Below are positions 1 to 10,376 of a stretch of DNA of 64,000 nt, in pieces. This DNA comes from Sebaldella termitidis ATCC 33386. Its GTDB lineage: Bacteria > Fusobacteriota > Fusobacteriia > Fusobacteriales > Leptotrichiaceae. The notes beneath the pieces are model-generated. The model saw nothing but the letters and a program-made list of their open reading frames with translations. It did no database searches and was not told the DNA's origin. A program made the position numbers and the translations under genes. Where the stretch lies: the NCBI RefSeq assembly GCF_000024405.1, contig NC_013517.1:2666001-2730000 (forward strand), read 5' to 3'. How positions within the stretch are numbered: position 1 is the stretch's first letter; the number at the start of each line of letters is the position of its first letter.

Positions 1-372
1 TAATTTTCTTTGTGCTTCTTTTATTGCGGTTCCGTTTCCAAGATGGCCGTTTATTATTCCAAATATTTTAAAACCATTTTTATACATGCTTTTTCCGATC
101 TCATAAAGCATATTTATCAGAGTTTCATTACTTAGACTTACACTTCCCGGAAATTCCTCAAGACTCCATACCTGTCCATAAGGGAGTGTCGGAAAAACCA
201 GACATTCTACATTTTCAGAAAGCTTTTCAGCAATTTTTTCCGAAAGATAATTATCTGTTCCCAAAGGAAGATGAGGTCCGTGTGCTTCTACTGCTCCCAA
301 AGGCAGGATTGCTACCTTTACCTTTTCTATAATTTCTTTTATTTCTTTTGAGTTTTGTTCCTGATACTTCAT
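1..372 (-). CDS. creatininase-family amidohydrolase, N-terminal part (cut by window edge)
   Basis: The first 124 codons of a leftward gene that runs off the window. The translation carries the creatininase-family pattern: an early GAVEAHGPHLPLGTD stretch supplying metal-binding E, H and D residues, then FPTLPYG and later NGHLGNGT. Members are metal-dependent enzymes that open cyclic or linear amides (creatinine, and precursors in cofactor pathways). The ATG at 370-372 is preceded by GGAGTG at good distance. It is the last visible gene of the leftward PTS operon, about 100 bases after the lactonase-like gene, so it probably acts on the same imported compound. The substrate cannot be read from sequence. 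Confidence 0.8.
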   Translation of the reverse strand, partial: MKYQEQNSKEIKEIIEKVKVAILPLGAVEAHGPHLPLGTDNYLSEKIAEKLSENVECLVFPTLPYGQVWSLEEFPGSVSLSNETLINMLYEIGKSMYKNGFKIFGIINGHLGNGTAIKEAQRKL

Positions 373-414
373 ATTTCACTCCATTTCCTGATAAAAGTAC
401 TGAATTCAAAGAAA

Positions 415-434
415 GGAGAAACCACCGTTTCTCC
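415..434 (-). promoter_or_regulatory. intercistronic hairpin
   Basis: A perfect 8-bp stem (GGAGAAAC / GTTTCTCC) with loop CACC lies between the lactonase-like and creatininase genes. On the minus strand it is followed only by a short T run, so it looks like an RNA-stability or partial-termination element within the operon rather than a full terminator. Confidence 0.45.
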
Positions 435-477
435 TGTTCTTTCTCTATATCAAAATTTTAGGCGGGTATTACCATTT

Positions 478-1470
478 TTATACTTTAAAAGTAAAACAAT
501 TTTTAGGGTTTTCGACAAAAAATTTCTTAATCAGACCTGTGCCGTCTAATCCGGCGTTGTCTGCTTCTATTATAAATCTCGGTATCCATTTTTTTATAAT
601 GAATTCCAGACCTAAACCATAATCATAATGCTTGTAATAAGATTTTCTTGCAGTATCACCGCTTATCAAAATCTTATCAGAATAACCTTTTTTACAAAGT
701 TCTATAATTGCTGATATTCTTGCACTTTCAGGAGCATATTTTATTTTACCTATTCCGTCAAAAGACAGATATGCACCTTTTTTTAATATCTCCTGATAAT
801 AATATGGATCAAGGTTTCTGTCCATATGCCCGAAAGATACATTTCCTATATCTATTCCTTCGGATTCCAAAATTTCTATTTGCTCCAAAGCCATTGTTCC
901 GGCTTCTGTATGTGAATGTACTGGGGCTTTTGTAGCTTTATGTGCTCTTGCCACAGCCCTTATTGTCTTTTCCTCAAGAGGTGAAATAGAATTATACCAT
1001 GTTCCGAATTTTACCTGACCGGCCTTAAAGCCTGTCCCTTCCAGTCCTACTTCCACTTCTTTGATTACAAAATCTGCAAGTTCATTTATACTCTTATCCT
1101 CTATCCAATCACCATAGGTAGAATAATTACCTACGACTTTTTTCAAATGATCTGTTAAATGAGCTTTCCATAAAAAGCTTTTGTTAAATCCTGCTGTACC
1201 TATTATCTGAATTCCTGTTTCTTCTGAAATTTTTGCTACTTCTTCTACCTGTCTTCCATAATCTATTGCTGTGGCATCTACTATTGTTTTTCCGCCCAGT
1301 TCTTTAAAGTCAAGAACATCCAGCTTTGACTTTTCAGGATCATCAAGTAATAAGTCATCTGCGTTTTTTTCTTTCCAATACTGCGGTATACATACTATGT
1401 GTTCATGTGAATATGTAAATCCCAAATCTTCGGGATCTATATCTTTAAAAAAAGTTCTTATAAAACTCAT
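478..1470 (-). CDS. phosphotriesterase-family lactonase-like hydrolase
   Basis: 330 residues, full length for the phosphotriesterase (amidohydrolase superfamily, COG1735) family. Expected binuclear metal ligands are visible: H22 and H24 (SHEH), a lysine at about 154 in the AGQVKFG strand (candidate carboxylated bridge), H187 in HSHTEAG, H215 in FGHMDRN and D272 in ISGDTA. Bacterial relatives next to ascorbate-type PTS genes hydrolyse phosphorylated sugar lactones, so a sugar-lactone phosphate is the best guess; true organophosphate hydrolysis is unlikely. GAGGTG precedes the ATG. It lies 20 bases after the EIIC gene, in the same leftward operon. Family call is firm, substrate is inferred. Confidence 0.8.
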   Translation of the reverse strand: MSFIRTFFKDIDPEDLGFTYSHEHIVCIPQYWKEKNADDLLLDDPEKSKLDVLDFKELGGKTIVDATAIDYGRQVEEVAKISEETGIQIIGTAGFNKSFLWKAHLTDHLKKVVGNYSTYGDWIEDKSINELADFVIKEVEVGLEGTGFKAGQVKFGTWYNSISPLEEKTIRAVARAHKATKAPVHSHTEAGTMALEQIEILESEGIDIGNVSFGHMDRNLDPYYYQEILKKGAYLSFDGIGKIKYAPESARISAIIELCKKGYSDKILISGDTARKSYYKHYDYGLGLEFIIKKWIPRFIIEADNAGLDGTGLIKKFFVENPKNCFTFKV

Positions 1471-1490
1471 GTTTCACCTCTTCTTGATTG

Positions 1491-2813
1491 CTATCCTATT
1501 ATCTGAGCAATGAACTTAAATATAACTCCTAAAATAAACATATCAGAATCCGCTGCCCACATTGCTGTATCCGGTATAGTATGTGTAATAAGGAAAGTAA
1601 CCATTAAATATTGTCCTATTGCTACTATTGTTGCTGTTATGAAACCTGCTATTACTGCTCCTCTTATTCCTCCGGTAGAGTTTCCGAATACTCCTGCTGT
1701 ACCTGCATGGAAGAAGAGAACTATCATTGTCGGAACAAATACATAACCTGCAGTTTTTCCAAGTACCACAAGCCAGAATAATGCTCCTATAAATGCTCCT
1801 AGGAAACCTAGTATTACTGCATTTGGTGCATATGGAAATACTACCGGACAGTCAAGAGCCGGTCTTGCGCCCTGTACCAGTTTTTCCGCGATACCGTTAA
1901 ATGCCGGAACTATTTCTCCTATAAACATTCTTACACCCATTAGTACTACTGCTATTCCACCGGCAAACATAAATGACTGCTTTATGGAATAAACATAAAA
2001 GTTTGTCTGTCCTGCCTGAGCTATTAAAGCTTTAGCTCCTTCAGTATCTTTAGTAGAAAGTATAGCTGCTCCTACCAGAAATAACAGTCCCATTGTACAT
2101 GCCGTTACTATATTGGAATCTCTCAAAAATTCCAGCTTTTCAGGAAGCTTTATGTGTTCTGAATCTCTTTCTTTATTCCCGAGAAATTTACCAAATATTG
2201 CACCCAGTATTGCCACTGATGCTGATGTATGACCTAAAGCTATGTTGTCGCTGTTCATTATCTTTCTCAAAAAAGGCTGTACCAATGCTGGCTGGAGTGT
2301 CCAGTATATCCCCATAAATACAGATAGAACCAAGATTAATTTCCATGGTGCTATTTCAGGTGCTGTGTTAACCATTATTCCTGCAAATATCATTGTTGTC
2401 CAGAACATCATATGTCCTGTAAGATAAATATACTTAAATTTGGTAAATTTTGCCAGTAAGATATTTATCAAAAATCCCATTGCCATGGAAAAAGTTACCA
2501 CACTTCCGTATTTATCAATAAAACCTGCCTGCCCAATAAATGAGCCTAGATTTTGCGGCGGTAAATTAAATACTTCCTGCCACATAGGCTGAAAAATTAC
2601 CAATGCTCCGACTACTATTCCGGCTCCTGCACCTATTATCAGAAACCCGATCATCGCTTTTATTGTTCCGCTCGCTATAGCACTGATTGACTTTTTTTGG
2701 AGAACTAATCCCAGTAAAACTATTATTCCCACTAAAATAAATGCTTCGCCAAAAATATTGGTAGCAATCCATGACAGCGGCTTGATGATTGAATCATAAA
2801 TCTGTATTAACAT
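1491..2813 (-). CDS. PTS EIIC, ascorbate (UlaA/SgcC-like) family
   Basis: 440 residues, about ten hydrophobic segments, and the UlaA-type pattern throughout (start region with GEAFILVGIIVLLGLVLQ, a central GHTSASVAILGA motif, late HAGTAGVFGNSTGG). It would form the membrane channel that imports a sugar acid or lactone while EIIB phosphorylates it. AGGGAG precedes the ATG. Order EIIA-EIIB-EIIC-hydrolases in one leftward run supports one transport and catabolic unit. L-ascorbate itself is only one possible substrate: no ulaD/E/F-type genes are visible here, and the neighbours are a lactonase-like enzyme and a creatininase-like enzyme. Confidence 0.88.
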   Translation of the reverse strand: MLIQIYDSIIKPLSWIATNIFGEAFILVGIIVLLGLVLQKKSISAIASGTIKAMIGFLIIGAGAGIVVGALVIFQPMWQEVFNLPPQNLGSFIGQAGFIDKYGSVVTFSMAMGFLINILLAKFTKFKYIYLTGHMMFWTTMIFAGIMVNTAPEIAPWKLILVLSVFMGIYWTLQPALVQPFLRKIMNSDNIALGHTSASVAILGAIFGKFLGNKERDSEHIKLPEKLEFLRDSNIVTACTMGLLFLVGAAILSTKDTEGAKALIAQAGQTNFYVYSIKQSFMFAGGIAVVLMGVRMFIGEIVPAFNGIAEKLVQGARPALDCPVVFPYAPNAVILGFLGAFIGALFWLVVLGKTAGYVFVPTMIVLFFHAGTAGVFGNSTGGIRGAVIAGFITATIVAIGQYLMVTFLITHTIPDTAMWAADSDMFILGVIFKFIAQIIG

Positions 2814-2844
2814 TTTTCACTCTCCCTTTCCAAATTTTTTTATA

Positions 2845-3114
2845 TTAAATAATTGCTGCTTCTTTCAGGGCCGCGATTATTTCTTCCTTATCAAAGAAGT
2901 TTTTTATTACCACAAGTTTTGCCTTGTGTCCTTCCAGATTTCCGGCCAGTTCGTTACTTGTTACTATCAGGTCTGCATCAGTGCTATTTGCTGCCGATAC
3001 ATCCATATGCTCTATATTTGCCTTTACATTATTGTCCTTTAATATGCTTTCCACATTCATTTTTAAGATAAGGCTTGTTCCCATACCTAATCCGCAAACT
3101 GTCAATACTTTCAT
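2845..3114 (-). CDS. PTS EIIB, ascorbate family (UlaB-like)
   Basis: 89 residues, normal size for a stand-alone EIIB of this family. The phosphorylated cysteine is C7 in the signature CGLGMGTS right after the first beta strand. Its ATG overlaps the EIIA stop by one base (TAATG), which suggests translational coupling. It receives phosphate from EIIA and passes it to the substrate held by the EIIC encoded 31 bases downstream. Confidence 0.9.
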   Translation of the reverse strand: MKVLTVCGLGMGTSLILKMNVESILKDNNVKANIEHMDVSAANSTDADLIVTSNELAGNLEGHKAKLVVIKNFFDKEEIIAALKEAAII

Positions 3115-3548
3115 TACTGTTCCTCCTTAAATAATTTCATTATTTCTTCTTTATTTTCTGCATTAAATATTGTTTCTCTTTTTTCATTGTCAGAAAAAAT
3201 CTCTGTTATTTTCTGTATTACTTCTACATGTTCATTACTATTATTGGCTGCCAGACCTATAATAAGATCCACCGGATCATTTTCAGCACTCCCGAATTCC
3301 ACACCTTCCTTTAAGGTAAGAATAGAAAAACCTGCTTTCAAAACTCCCTCTTCCGGTCTTGCATGAGGCATTGCAAATCTTGGTGCTATTACTATATATG
3401 CTCCGTTTACTTTATAAGATTTTACCATCGCATCTATGTAATTTTGTGTTACATTACCGTTTTTCAGCAAGAGCTCCCCAGCTCTAATTACTGCTTCTTC
3501 CGGTGTTTTACAGCTTTCTTTCAAAGCTATCATATTTTCATTAATCAT
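3114..3548 (-). CDS. PTS EIIA, mannitol/fructose type (UlaC-like)
   Basis: 144 residues from the ATG at 3546-3548; this start is chosen because AAAGGGG stands eight bases upstream, whereas a GTG nine bases earlier lies inside that ribosome-binding site. The active histidine is in the motif APRFAMPHARPEEG (H62 from this start). It is the first gene of the leftward PTS operon and lies divergent from the Rep_3 initiator gene at 3768. It takes phosphate from HPr and feeds the EIIB gene that it overlaps. Confidence 0.88.
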   Translation of the reverse strand: MINENMIALKESCKTPEEAVIRAGELLLKNGNVTQNYIDAMVKSYKVNGAYIVIAPRFAMPHARPEEGVLKAGFSILTLKEGVEFGSAENDPVDLIIGLAANNSNEHVEVIQKITEIFSDNEKRETIFNAENKEEIMKLFKEEQ

Positions 3549-3657
3549 TATTTTCACCCCTTTAAAATTTTTTTTATATATTCAAAACAGAAGATATTTA
3601 TTTTACTATTAATATTTTACTATCCCTTTTACCTTTATACAATAAGTCTTTTTTGCC

Positions 3658-3746
3658 ATTCGTCTAATTTTTTTTATTTTACTTTACAAGTGCCTTTAAA
3701 ATATAGTACAATAACATTGAACGAATTAATTCATATTCGTATTCGT
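3658..3746. promoter_or_regulatory. shared divergent promoter region with iteron-like ATTCGT hexamers
   Basis: Four copies of ATTCGT or its complement occur between the divergent PTS operon and the rep-like gene: 3658-3663, 3721-3726 (as ACGAAT), 3735-3740 and 3741-3746, the last two in direct tandem and forming an inverted pair with 3721-3726. A possible rightward promoter is TTTACA at 3683 and TACAAT at 3707 (18-base spacing). The hexamers lie on and just after it, as expected for autoregulation by a Rep_3 protein. Confidence 0.5.
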
Positions 3747-3767
3747 CTATATAAAGGTGATAAAACT

Positions 3768-4865
3768 ATGATAAATTTTCTTGATCTAAACAGGACAATT
3801 AACTTTTATGACAAAAAAATTATGAAATTCATTTTAGATAATAATGAATTCAAAAACCAAAAAATTTTTAACTGTTCCATTGTAAACCTAAAAAATAAAA
3901 CAAACTTATTTTCAAATGATGAAATCTTTAATATCTTAAATGATTTCAAAAATCTTAATATAAGCTATAATATCATAACTTCCAAATCAGAATATTTAGG
4001 AAGCTTTTCCATAATATCCTCTTACAAAGTCATTAATAATGAGAAAATAGAGCTTACTTTTTCCAATGATTTCATTAATACCTTTAATAATCAGCACTTT
4101 TTATCAGAGATCAATATAAATGTATTCTTTTCATTTTCTTCATTTTCATCAATACATTTATATAATTTTTTACTTAACAAACTTTCAGACTTCCCGTACA
4201 CCAAGATAGAAATAGACAAGCTTAAAGAAGTCCTGCATCTCAAAAACAGCTATAAAAGAATATATGATTTTGAAAAATATGTATTGCAGCCATCATTGAA
4301 TGAAATCAATAAAATTTCCCAAACCAAGTTTTTTTACAATAAAGTCAAGAAAAGCAATAAGAGAAATGCAAAAGTTACAGGCTTTGATTTCTTTTCACTT
4401 ACAGAAGCCAAATTTGAGAAGATAAATAATATTCTGAGATTTTTTGATACAGTGGATAATTATGATACACTTTTTAATCAAATCCTTTTCGGACTGAATT
4501 CCATATCATATGAAGAATTTTTGGAAGTAATCAGAAAAATGCTTTCGGAATATGAGAATGAACTCCAAGGGGCCAAAACTACTTTTGAAACCTATTTCAT
4601 TGAAAAAATGGAAGAAAATATATCAAAATACCAAAATCAATATACACTTATCACGAATATCACAAAAATTGATTCTTTTAATCAGTATAAATCATTAATA
4701 TTTGAGAACTCTTATGCATTAAATAATTCATTTTTATTTATGTGGAATGATATCTCCAGTATTTACAGAAACCAAAATTTTGAGTATGAGGATGATATTC
4801 TGAAAATTCAGGCGCAGTATTTTGATGACGGGGAAAAGAGCATAAAGATATTTAAGAAAAAATGA
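3768..4865 (+). CDS. Rep_3-family (RepB-type) initiator protein, chromosomal
   Basis: 365 residues from the ATG at 3768, preceded by AAAGGTGAT; the frame is open further upstream but lacks a better start. The central part has the typical Rep_3 winged-helix signature: a segment with LYNFLLNKL and a helix-turn-helix, then SYKRIYDFEKYVLQPSLNEI and KVTGFDFF. Family members bind iterons to start plasmid replication and usually repress their own promoters. Here the gene stands alone between a PTS operon and groES-groEL with no partition or mobilisation genes. It may be a plasmid relic or, as inferred from the divergent layout and repeated hexamers, a regulator of the PTS operon. Confidence 0.75.
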   Translation: MINFLDLNRTINFYDKKIMKFILDNNEFKNQKIFNCSIVNLKNKTNLFSNDEIFNILNDFKNLNISYNIITSKSEYLGSFSIISSYKVINNEKIELTFSNDFINTFNNQHFLSEININVFFSFSSFSSIHLYNFLLNKLSDFPYTKIEIDKLKEVLHLKNSYKRIYDFEKYVLQPSLNEINKISQTKFFYNKVKKSNKRNAKVTGFDFFSLTEAKFEKINNILRFFDTVDNYDTLFNQILFGLNSISYEEFLEVIRKMLSEYENELQGAKTTFETYFIEKMEENISKYQNQYTLITNITKIDSFNQYKSLIFENSYALNNSFLFMWNDISSIYRNQNFEYEDDILKIQAQYFDDGEKSIKIFKKK

Positions 4866-4893
4866 TGGCTGCTTTCACAGTCATCATTTTTTT
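4861..4893. terminator. bidirectional terminator between rep-like gene and groEL
   Basis: An 11-bp stem (4861-4871 with 4878-4888, one G-T pair) and a six-base loop, with T run to the right and A run to the left. It overlaps the rep-like stop codon and serves both convergent genes. Confidence 0.85.
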
Positions 4894-4896
4894 ATA

Positions 4897-6802
<1,906 letters not shown>

Positions 6803-6834
6803 GTTAACCCTCCTTATCATAGTTTTTTTCTTTT

Positions 6835-6861
6835 TTAGCACTCACTAACTCTGAGTGCTAA
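6835..6861 (-). promoter_or_regulatory. CIRCE operator (HrcA binding site)
   Basis: Perfect consensus: TTAGCACTC, nine bases, GAGTGCTAA. It lies between the groES start and the promoter, the standard place for repression by HrcA. No hrcA gene is in the window. Confidence 0.97.
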
Positions 6862-6865
6862 AAAC

Positions 6866-6894
6866 ATAATAATACATTTTTTCATTTTTTTCAA
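6866..6894 (-). promoter_or_regulatory. groES-groEL promoter
   Basis: On the minus strand TTGAAA (6889-6894) and TATTAT (6866-6871) are separated by 17 bases, immediately upstream of CIRCE. This fits a housekeeping-sigma promoter occluded by HrcA. Confidence 0.75.
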
Positions 6895-7535
6895 GTACTT
6901 TTTTGAATATTTTACAAATTTTTATTTCTCTTTTTGGATTTTTCCAAAAAATTTTAAATTTTCTTCCTTAACTTAACTGTAAATAATAAATTTTATTATT
7001 TTTGGTTATAAAAATTCTGTATTCTGTTTCATCTGCTGTAAGTACATTTTTCTCTTTCCACAGAATTTCCATATGTGTATATTCTCATATTTATACTTTA
7101 TTCCCTTTCCTGCTACATCTCTACTCTATTTTTTCCAGATACCCCGTTTTTATCACATAGTTTTATTGTTTATAATGCTGTTTCCCGGTCTGTCTTTTCG
7201 GTTCTGCAGGGCATAGCCGAGAAAAATACAAAGAAATATAAGAAAATCAGCTTTAATTCTTTCATTCTCCTTTCTTTCTGTATTCACCGGAGAAAAGTTT
7301 TCTCTGATAAATATACACCCTGTAATTATAACTTTATTTCGCATAATTTTCAACTGTTCTTATTATGAAAAATCCCTGTTTATTCTGAATTATTCTTTTA
7401 ATACTTTTATATATATTTTATTTATTATATGTTATAATTATATAATATAACTGCCTATAAATAAGGCTTTCAACACCATTTTGTATATTATGTGTATATT
7501 TATATTATGTGGTATAATTCCGTAAATTATAAATA
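6895..7535. other. intergenic, no gene supported
   Basis: About 640 AT-rich bases between the groE promoter and the next gene. Short overlapping open frames exist on both strands around 7075-7368, but none has a ribosome-binding site or protein-like composition. A run of TATAT-rich sequence lies at 7400-7530. No repeat or RNA was recognised. Confidence 0.5.
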
Positions 7536-7560
7536 AAAAAGACCAGAAAAATCCGGTCTC
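7536..7560 (-). terminator. terminator of the broken membrane-anchored gene
   Basis: Read leftward: AGACCGGA, loop TTTT, TCTGGTCT, then six T. One G-T pair in an 8-bp stem. It follows the stop of the leftward broken gene at 7589. Confidence 0.75.
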
Positions 7561-7588
7561 ATATTATGATGAACAAAAAAAATATAAT

Positions 7589-8430
7589 TTATTTCTTCTG
7601 AATCATCACTTTATATCCCATGCAATTTGTAATATACGTATTAGGTGGAGTTTCTATATCCTTAGCATCTCCATCAACTACAATTGATCTAAAACTTTCA
7701 TTTTCGCTTTTATGTATAACTCTCTATAAATCTCATATGTAAATTATCAGATTTATATTCTCCCTGTATTCTGTCATCTACAAGTCTTATTATCTTAGCC
7801 ACTAAATGATCTCTTAAACTTTTTTCATCTATATACGGAAGAACCTGCAGGAGTAATTCTGCTTTTTTATTTTGATCTGGAATATCATCTGATAGCTTAT
7901 TATCTGCTTCAGGTATAAAATCATCAAAATAAGCCAATATTTGAGGTTTTACTTTTTCAGAGATTCCATTTTGAGATAATAAGCCATGTTAGTTTCTTTT
8001 TTCAACTCTTTACACAGTTTATCAAATTCTGCATCACCCGTATTTCCCCAACTTTGTTTGTCAGAATCTAACCAAATCGCTTTTACCTGTTCCAATGCTT
8101 TATCAGCATATTCATATGATGCGAAAACGTCTGATTTTTGCATACTTTCACTCATTGTATTCCATGTTGATAAATGAGCATCCTCATATTCTGACAATTT
8201 TTCTTTTCTTCACTTACTTTCTTTTTCGTTATTTCTTCCTGATTAATCTCTTCTTTCGGAGATTCCACCTGTTTTGGCGGTTCTGCTTTCTTTTCCTCTG
8301 GTTTAGCTGAAACAGTTTCTGTAGTTTTAGAATCATCAGATATCGCAGTAATCCCAATACTACCTAAAGCTAAAACTCCAAAAACTATTAATCCTACTAT
8401 AAGACCTGTTTTCTTTTTGCCTTTTTCCAT
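7589..8430 (-). pseudogene. membrane-anchored protein of unknown function, three frameshifts
   Basis: Read in three successive frame changes this is one gene of about 275 codons. It begins with MEKGKKKTG and one membrane helix (residues about 9-30), then a Lys/Glu/Pro-rich linker, then a soluble domain that includes YEDAHLSTWNT and QVLPYIDEKSLRDHL, ending MGYKVMIQKK at 7589. The frame jumps near 8205 (in an A-rich run), near 7980 and near 7725. The three pieces fit end to end with almost no overlap, so this is a recently broken gene or repeated sequencing indels. I do not recognise the domain. GGGAGG stands upstream of the ATG. Confidence 0.65.
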
Positions 8431-8554
8431 AAATACATAAACCTCCCTATAAAATATTTTATAAATTATTATATTATAAGTTTAATTTATTACAAATAAA
8501 AAAGACACTTCTTAGTCCTACAAAAACTTTCTAGTAATTTTTCAACAGCAATGT

Positions 8555-8842
8555 TTACCTACTATAATTTAGATATTCAAGAAATTTATTCTTCAGTTCT
8601 TCATATTTATTTATAATCTCCAAATTTTCATTATATATTTCAGATAAATCATCCAAAAGGCATATTCGATTTTTCTTTCCGGCTTTTTTTAAATAACGTT
8701 CAAACTTTTCACGCCACGCATGGCGGCCTGTTCCGCATACATAAATATTTTTATTTGTTATCGTCACCTTATCCCACGCTAATAAAAACATTTCATATTC
8801 ACTACCATCAATATAATATTCGAACAATATTTTTTCTATCAT
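8555..8842 (-). CDS. small hypothetical protein
   Basis: 95 residues, soluble, mixed charge, no signal peptide or membrane segment, with a C-terminal helical stretch rich in Glu, Asn and Lys. AAAGGGAGTG precedes the ATG, which supports expression. I do not recognise the family. It lies alone between the broken membrane-anchored gene and a secreted DUF4189 protein; toxin-immunity style proteins of this size occur in such places, but nothing here proves that. Confidence 0.55.
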   Translation of the reverse strand: MIEKILFEYYIDGSEYEMFLLAWDKVTITNKNIYVCGTGRHAWREKFERYLKKAGKKNRICLLDDLSEIYNENLEIINKYEELKNKFLEYLNYSR

Positions 8843-9037
8843 AATACACTCCCTTTAAATCCTTTTAAAATTAAATATACACTATTTATACAAAGTAGAA
8901 AAGATCCATTCAATTTGTCCTCTAACTTAATATTTTAATCTTTTTCCATTAATTTATATATTGTTTTTTTCATCTAATAAATTATAATTTATTCATGATT
9001 CAAAGAGGAATTAAATTTATTCAAATGAGAAAAATAT

Positions 9038-9547
9038 ATGAAAAAATTATTGTTTTTTATTTTAATATTATTTGGCGTTCTTAGCGTGCAATCTTTAGCT
9101 AATGGCTGCAGTGCTCAAATATGTACATGTCCTGGTGGTGGCTATGTTACTACTGGTCAATATTGTCCTGTTTATAATAATAATACACCTAGTCAGCCAG
9201 TTTTAACCAAATGGTATGCTTTTTCTTATGACAAAAATAAAAACATTTATGGAGTCGGTACTGGTTATGATAAAAAAACAGCACAAAATGAAGCTTTAAA
9301 AAATTGCGGAACATCTGAGTGTAAAATTGAAAAATCACAAAAAATCCCTGGTGGCATTTCTCTTGCGGCAGTTTCATCCAACGGTGTAATGGTAACATAT
9401 TCATCATTCGGAAGTTCTACTTGGGAACAATATGAGAAAAGAATTGATAACTTAATCAAAAAATGTAAAGCTAAAGGCGGTTCAAATTGTAAACTTGTAT
9501 TTGATTCTGCTTATCTCTATCGAAAAGATAAAAATTTAGGTTACTAA
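9038..9547 (+). CDS. secreted DUF4189 domain protein
   Basis: 169 residues. An N-terminal signal peptide (hydrophobic core residues 4-20, likely cleavage after SLANG or nearby) precedes a cysteine-bearing segment and a domain from about residue 60 with the DUF4189 look: WYAFSYD, GVGTGYDKKTAQNEALKNCG, CKIEKS and a final CKLVF. Such domains are found in secreted bacterial proteins, with no established activity. Cysteine pairs suggest disulfides. It is monocistronic, with its own strong terminator. Confidence 0.65.
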   Translation: MKKLLFFILILFGVLSVQSLANGCSAQICTCPGGGYVTTGQYCPVYNNNTPSQPVLTKWYAFSYDKNKNIYGVGTGYDKKTAQNEALKNCGTSECKIEKSQKIPGGISLAAVSSNGVMVTYSSFGSSTWEQYEKRIDNLIKKCKAKGGSNCKLVFDSAYLYRKDKNLGY

Positions 9548-9549
9548 AT

Positions 9550-9590
9550 AATAATGTCTGTACTTGATAGATACAGACATTATTATTTTA
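9550..9590. terminator. bidirectional terminator
   Basis: A perfect 13-bp stem (9550-9562 with 9572-9584), nine-base loop, and T-rich end. It serves the secreted DUF4189 gene and possibly the convergent membrane gene that ends at 9604. Confidence 0.85.
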
Positions 9591-9603
9591 AAAAAGAACC
9601 TAA

Positions 9604-9975
9604 TTATTCAGGTTCAAAATATTTTGTTTTTTTCACTATAGCCATCAGAATAAAACATAGAATTGCAGGAATTAAAATAGGGTCTAAAGATTTTGAGCTA
9701 TCTAATAAATCAGTAGTTTTAGCTACAACATAATATACAAGCAACATTGCTATAATCAAAACCCTATATAATATATAACCATATTTTTTTCTTAATAATA
9801 TTAGAATTCCTGAAACAAAACATAATAGGCCAAACAAAAACTCTATAAAAAAATAAAGCATATAATTTATTCCTACCCCTTTCGTAAAAAAATATACTAT
9901 CAAAGCTCCCATTTTTATCAATGCAAATAATAAAATCAACACAGTTATTACTATTAATGGTGTAGGTCTTTTCAT
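9604..9975 (-). CDS. small integral membrane protein
   Basis: 123 residues with four predicted membrane segments (about 7-29, 38-60, 67-86, 98-113) and a charged C-terminus. AAAAGGAGGG precedes the ATG. No family is recognised. It is flanked by terminators on both sides, so it is a single-gene unit. Confidence 0.6.
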   Translation of the reverse strand: MKRPTPLIVITVLILLFALIKMGALIVYFFTKGVGINYMLYFFIEFLFGLLCFVSGILILLRKKYGYILYRVLIIAMLLVYYVVAKTTDLLDSSKSLDPILIPAILCFILMAIVKKTKYFEPE

Positions 9976-10021
9976 CCATTCCCTCCTTTTTTATCAATTA
10001 TATCTTATTTTTAAAGATATT

Positions 10022-10047
10022 AAAAGAACCTTCTCAGGTTCTTAAAA
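10022..10047. terminator. terminator hairpin
   Basis: A 7-bp stem AAGAACC / GGTTCTT with loop TTCTCA. Nearly the same hairpin recurs at 12959, so this is a reused local terminator type. Confidence 0.6.
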
Positions 10048-10195
10048 TAATTCTTTTTAAATCTGTCACAGCTCTTTCTTCGAACTGCTCCATCTCTATT
10101 TCTATATTTTTTTACTCTCATCAAGTTTTTCTGATATTATAAAGTTAATTAACTTGAATATTTTTTTACTCGGCTACCTCAAAAATATATATTAA

Positions 10196-10319
10196 AAAGG
10201 GACTGCATTAAAATAGAATTATACATAAATCAGTAACAAGATATTGATAAATTTATTTTTTTAATTACTATATCTTGTATCAGCATTAAAAAACATATCT
10301 ATTTTGATACAGCCCCTTT
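10196..10319. mobile_element. MITE-like palindromic element
   Basis: The outer 21 bases on each side (10196-10216 and 10299-10319) are inverted repeats matching at 18 of 21 positions, starting AAAGGG and CTG. Similarity continues inward around the arms AACAAGATAT and ATATCTTGT, so nearly the whole 124 bases could fold on itself. There is no coding capacity. This is the layout of a non-autonomous miniature element moved by a transposase elsewhere. No clear target duplication was found, and no transposase gene lies in the window. Confidence 0.6.
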
Positions 10320-10376
10320 CTTTATTAAGCCTATTATTTCAACCTATTTCTAGCTTTATATCTTGCCCACCAATTC

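Noticed and set aside
3363-3767. N-terminal extension of the Rep_3 protein
   Set aside because: The frame is open by chance across the antisense of the EIIA gene; the ATG at 3768 has a proper ribosome-binding site and starts the conserved region.
7075-7368. Overlapping opposite-strand frames as genes
   Set aside because: No ribosome-binding site, no protein-like motif, low-complexity composition in AT-rich DNA.
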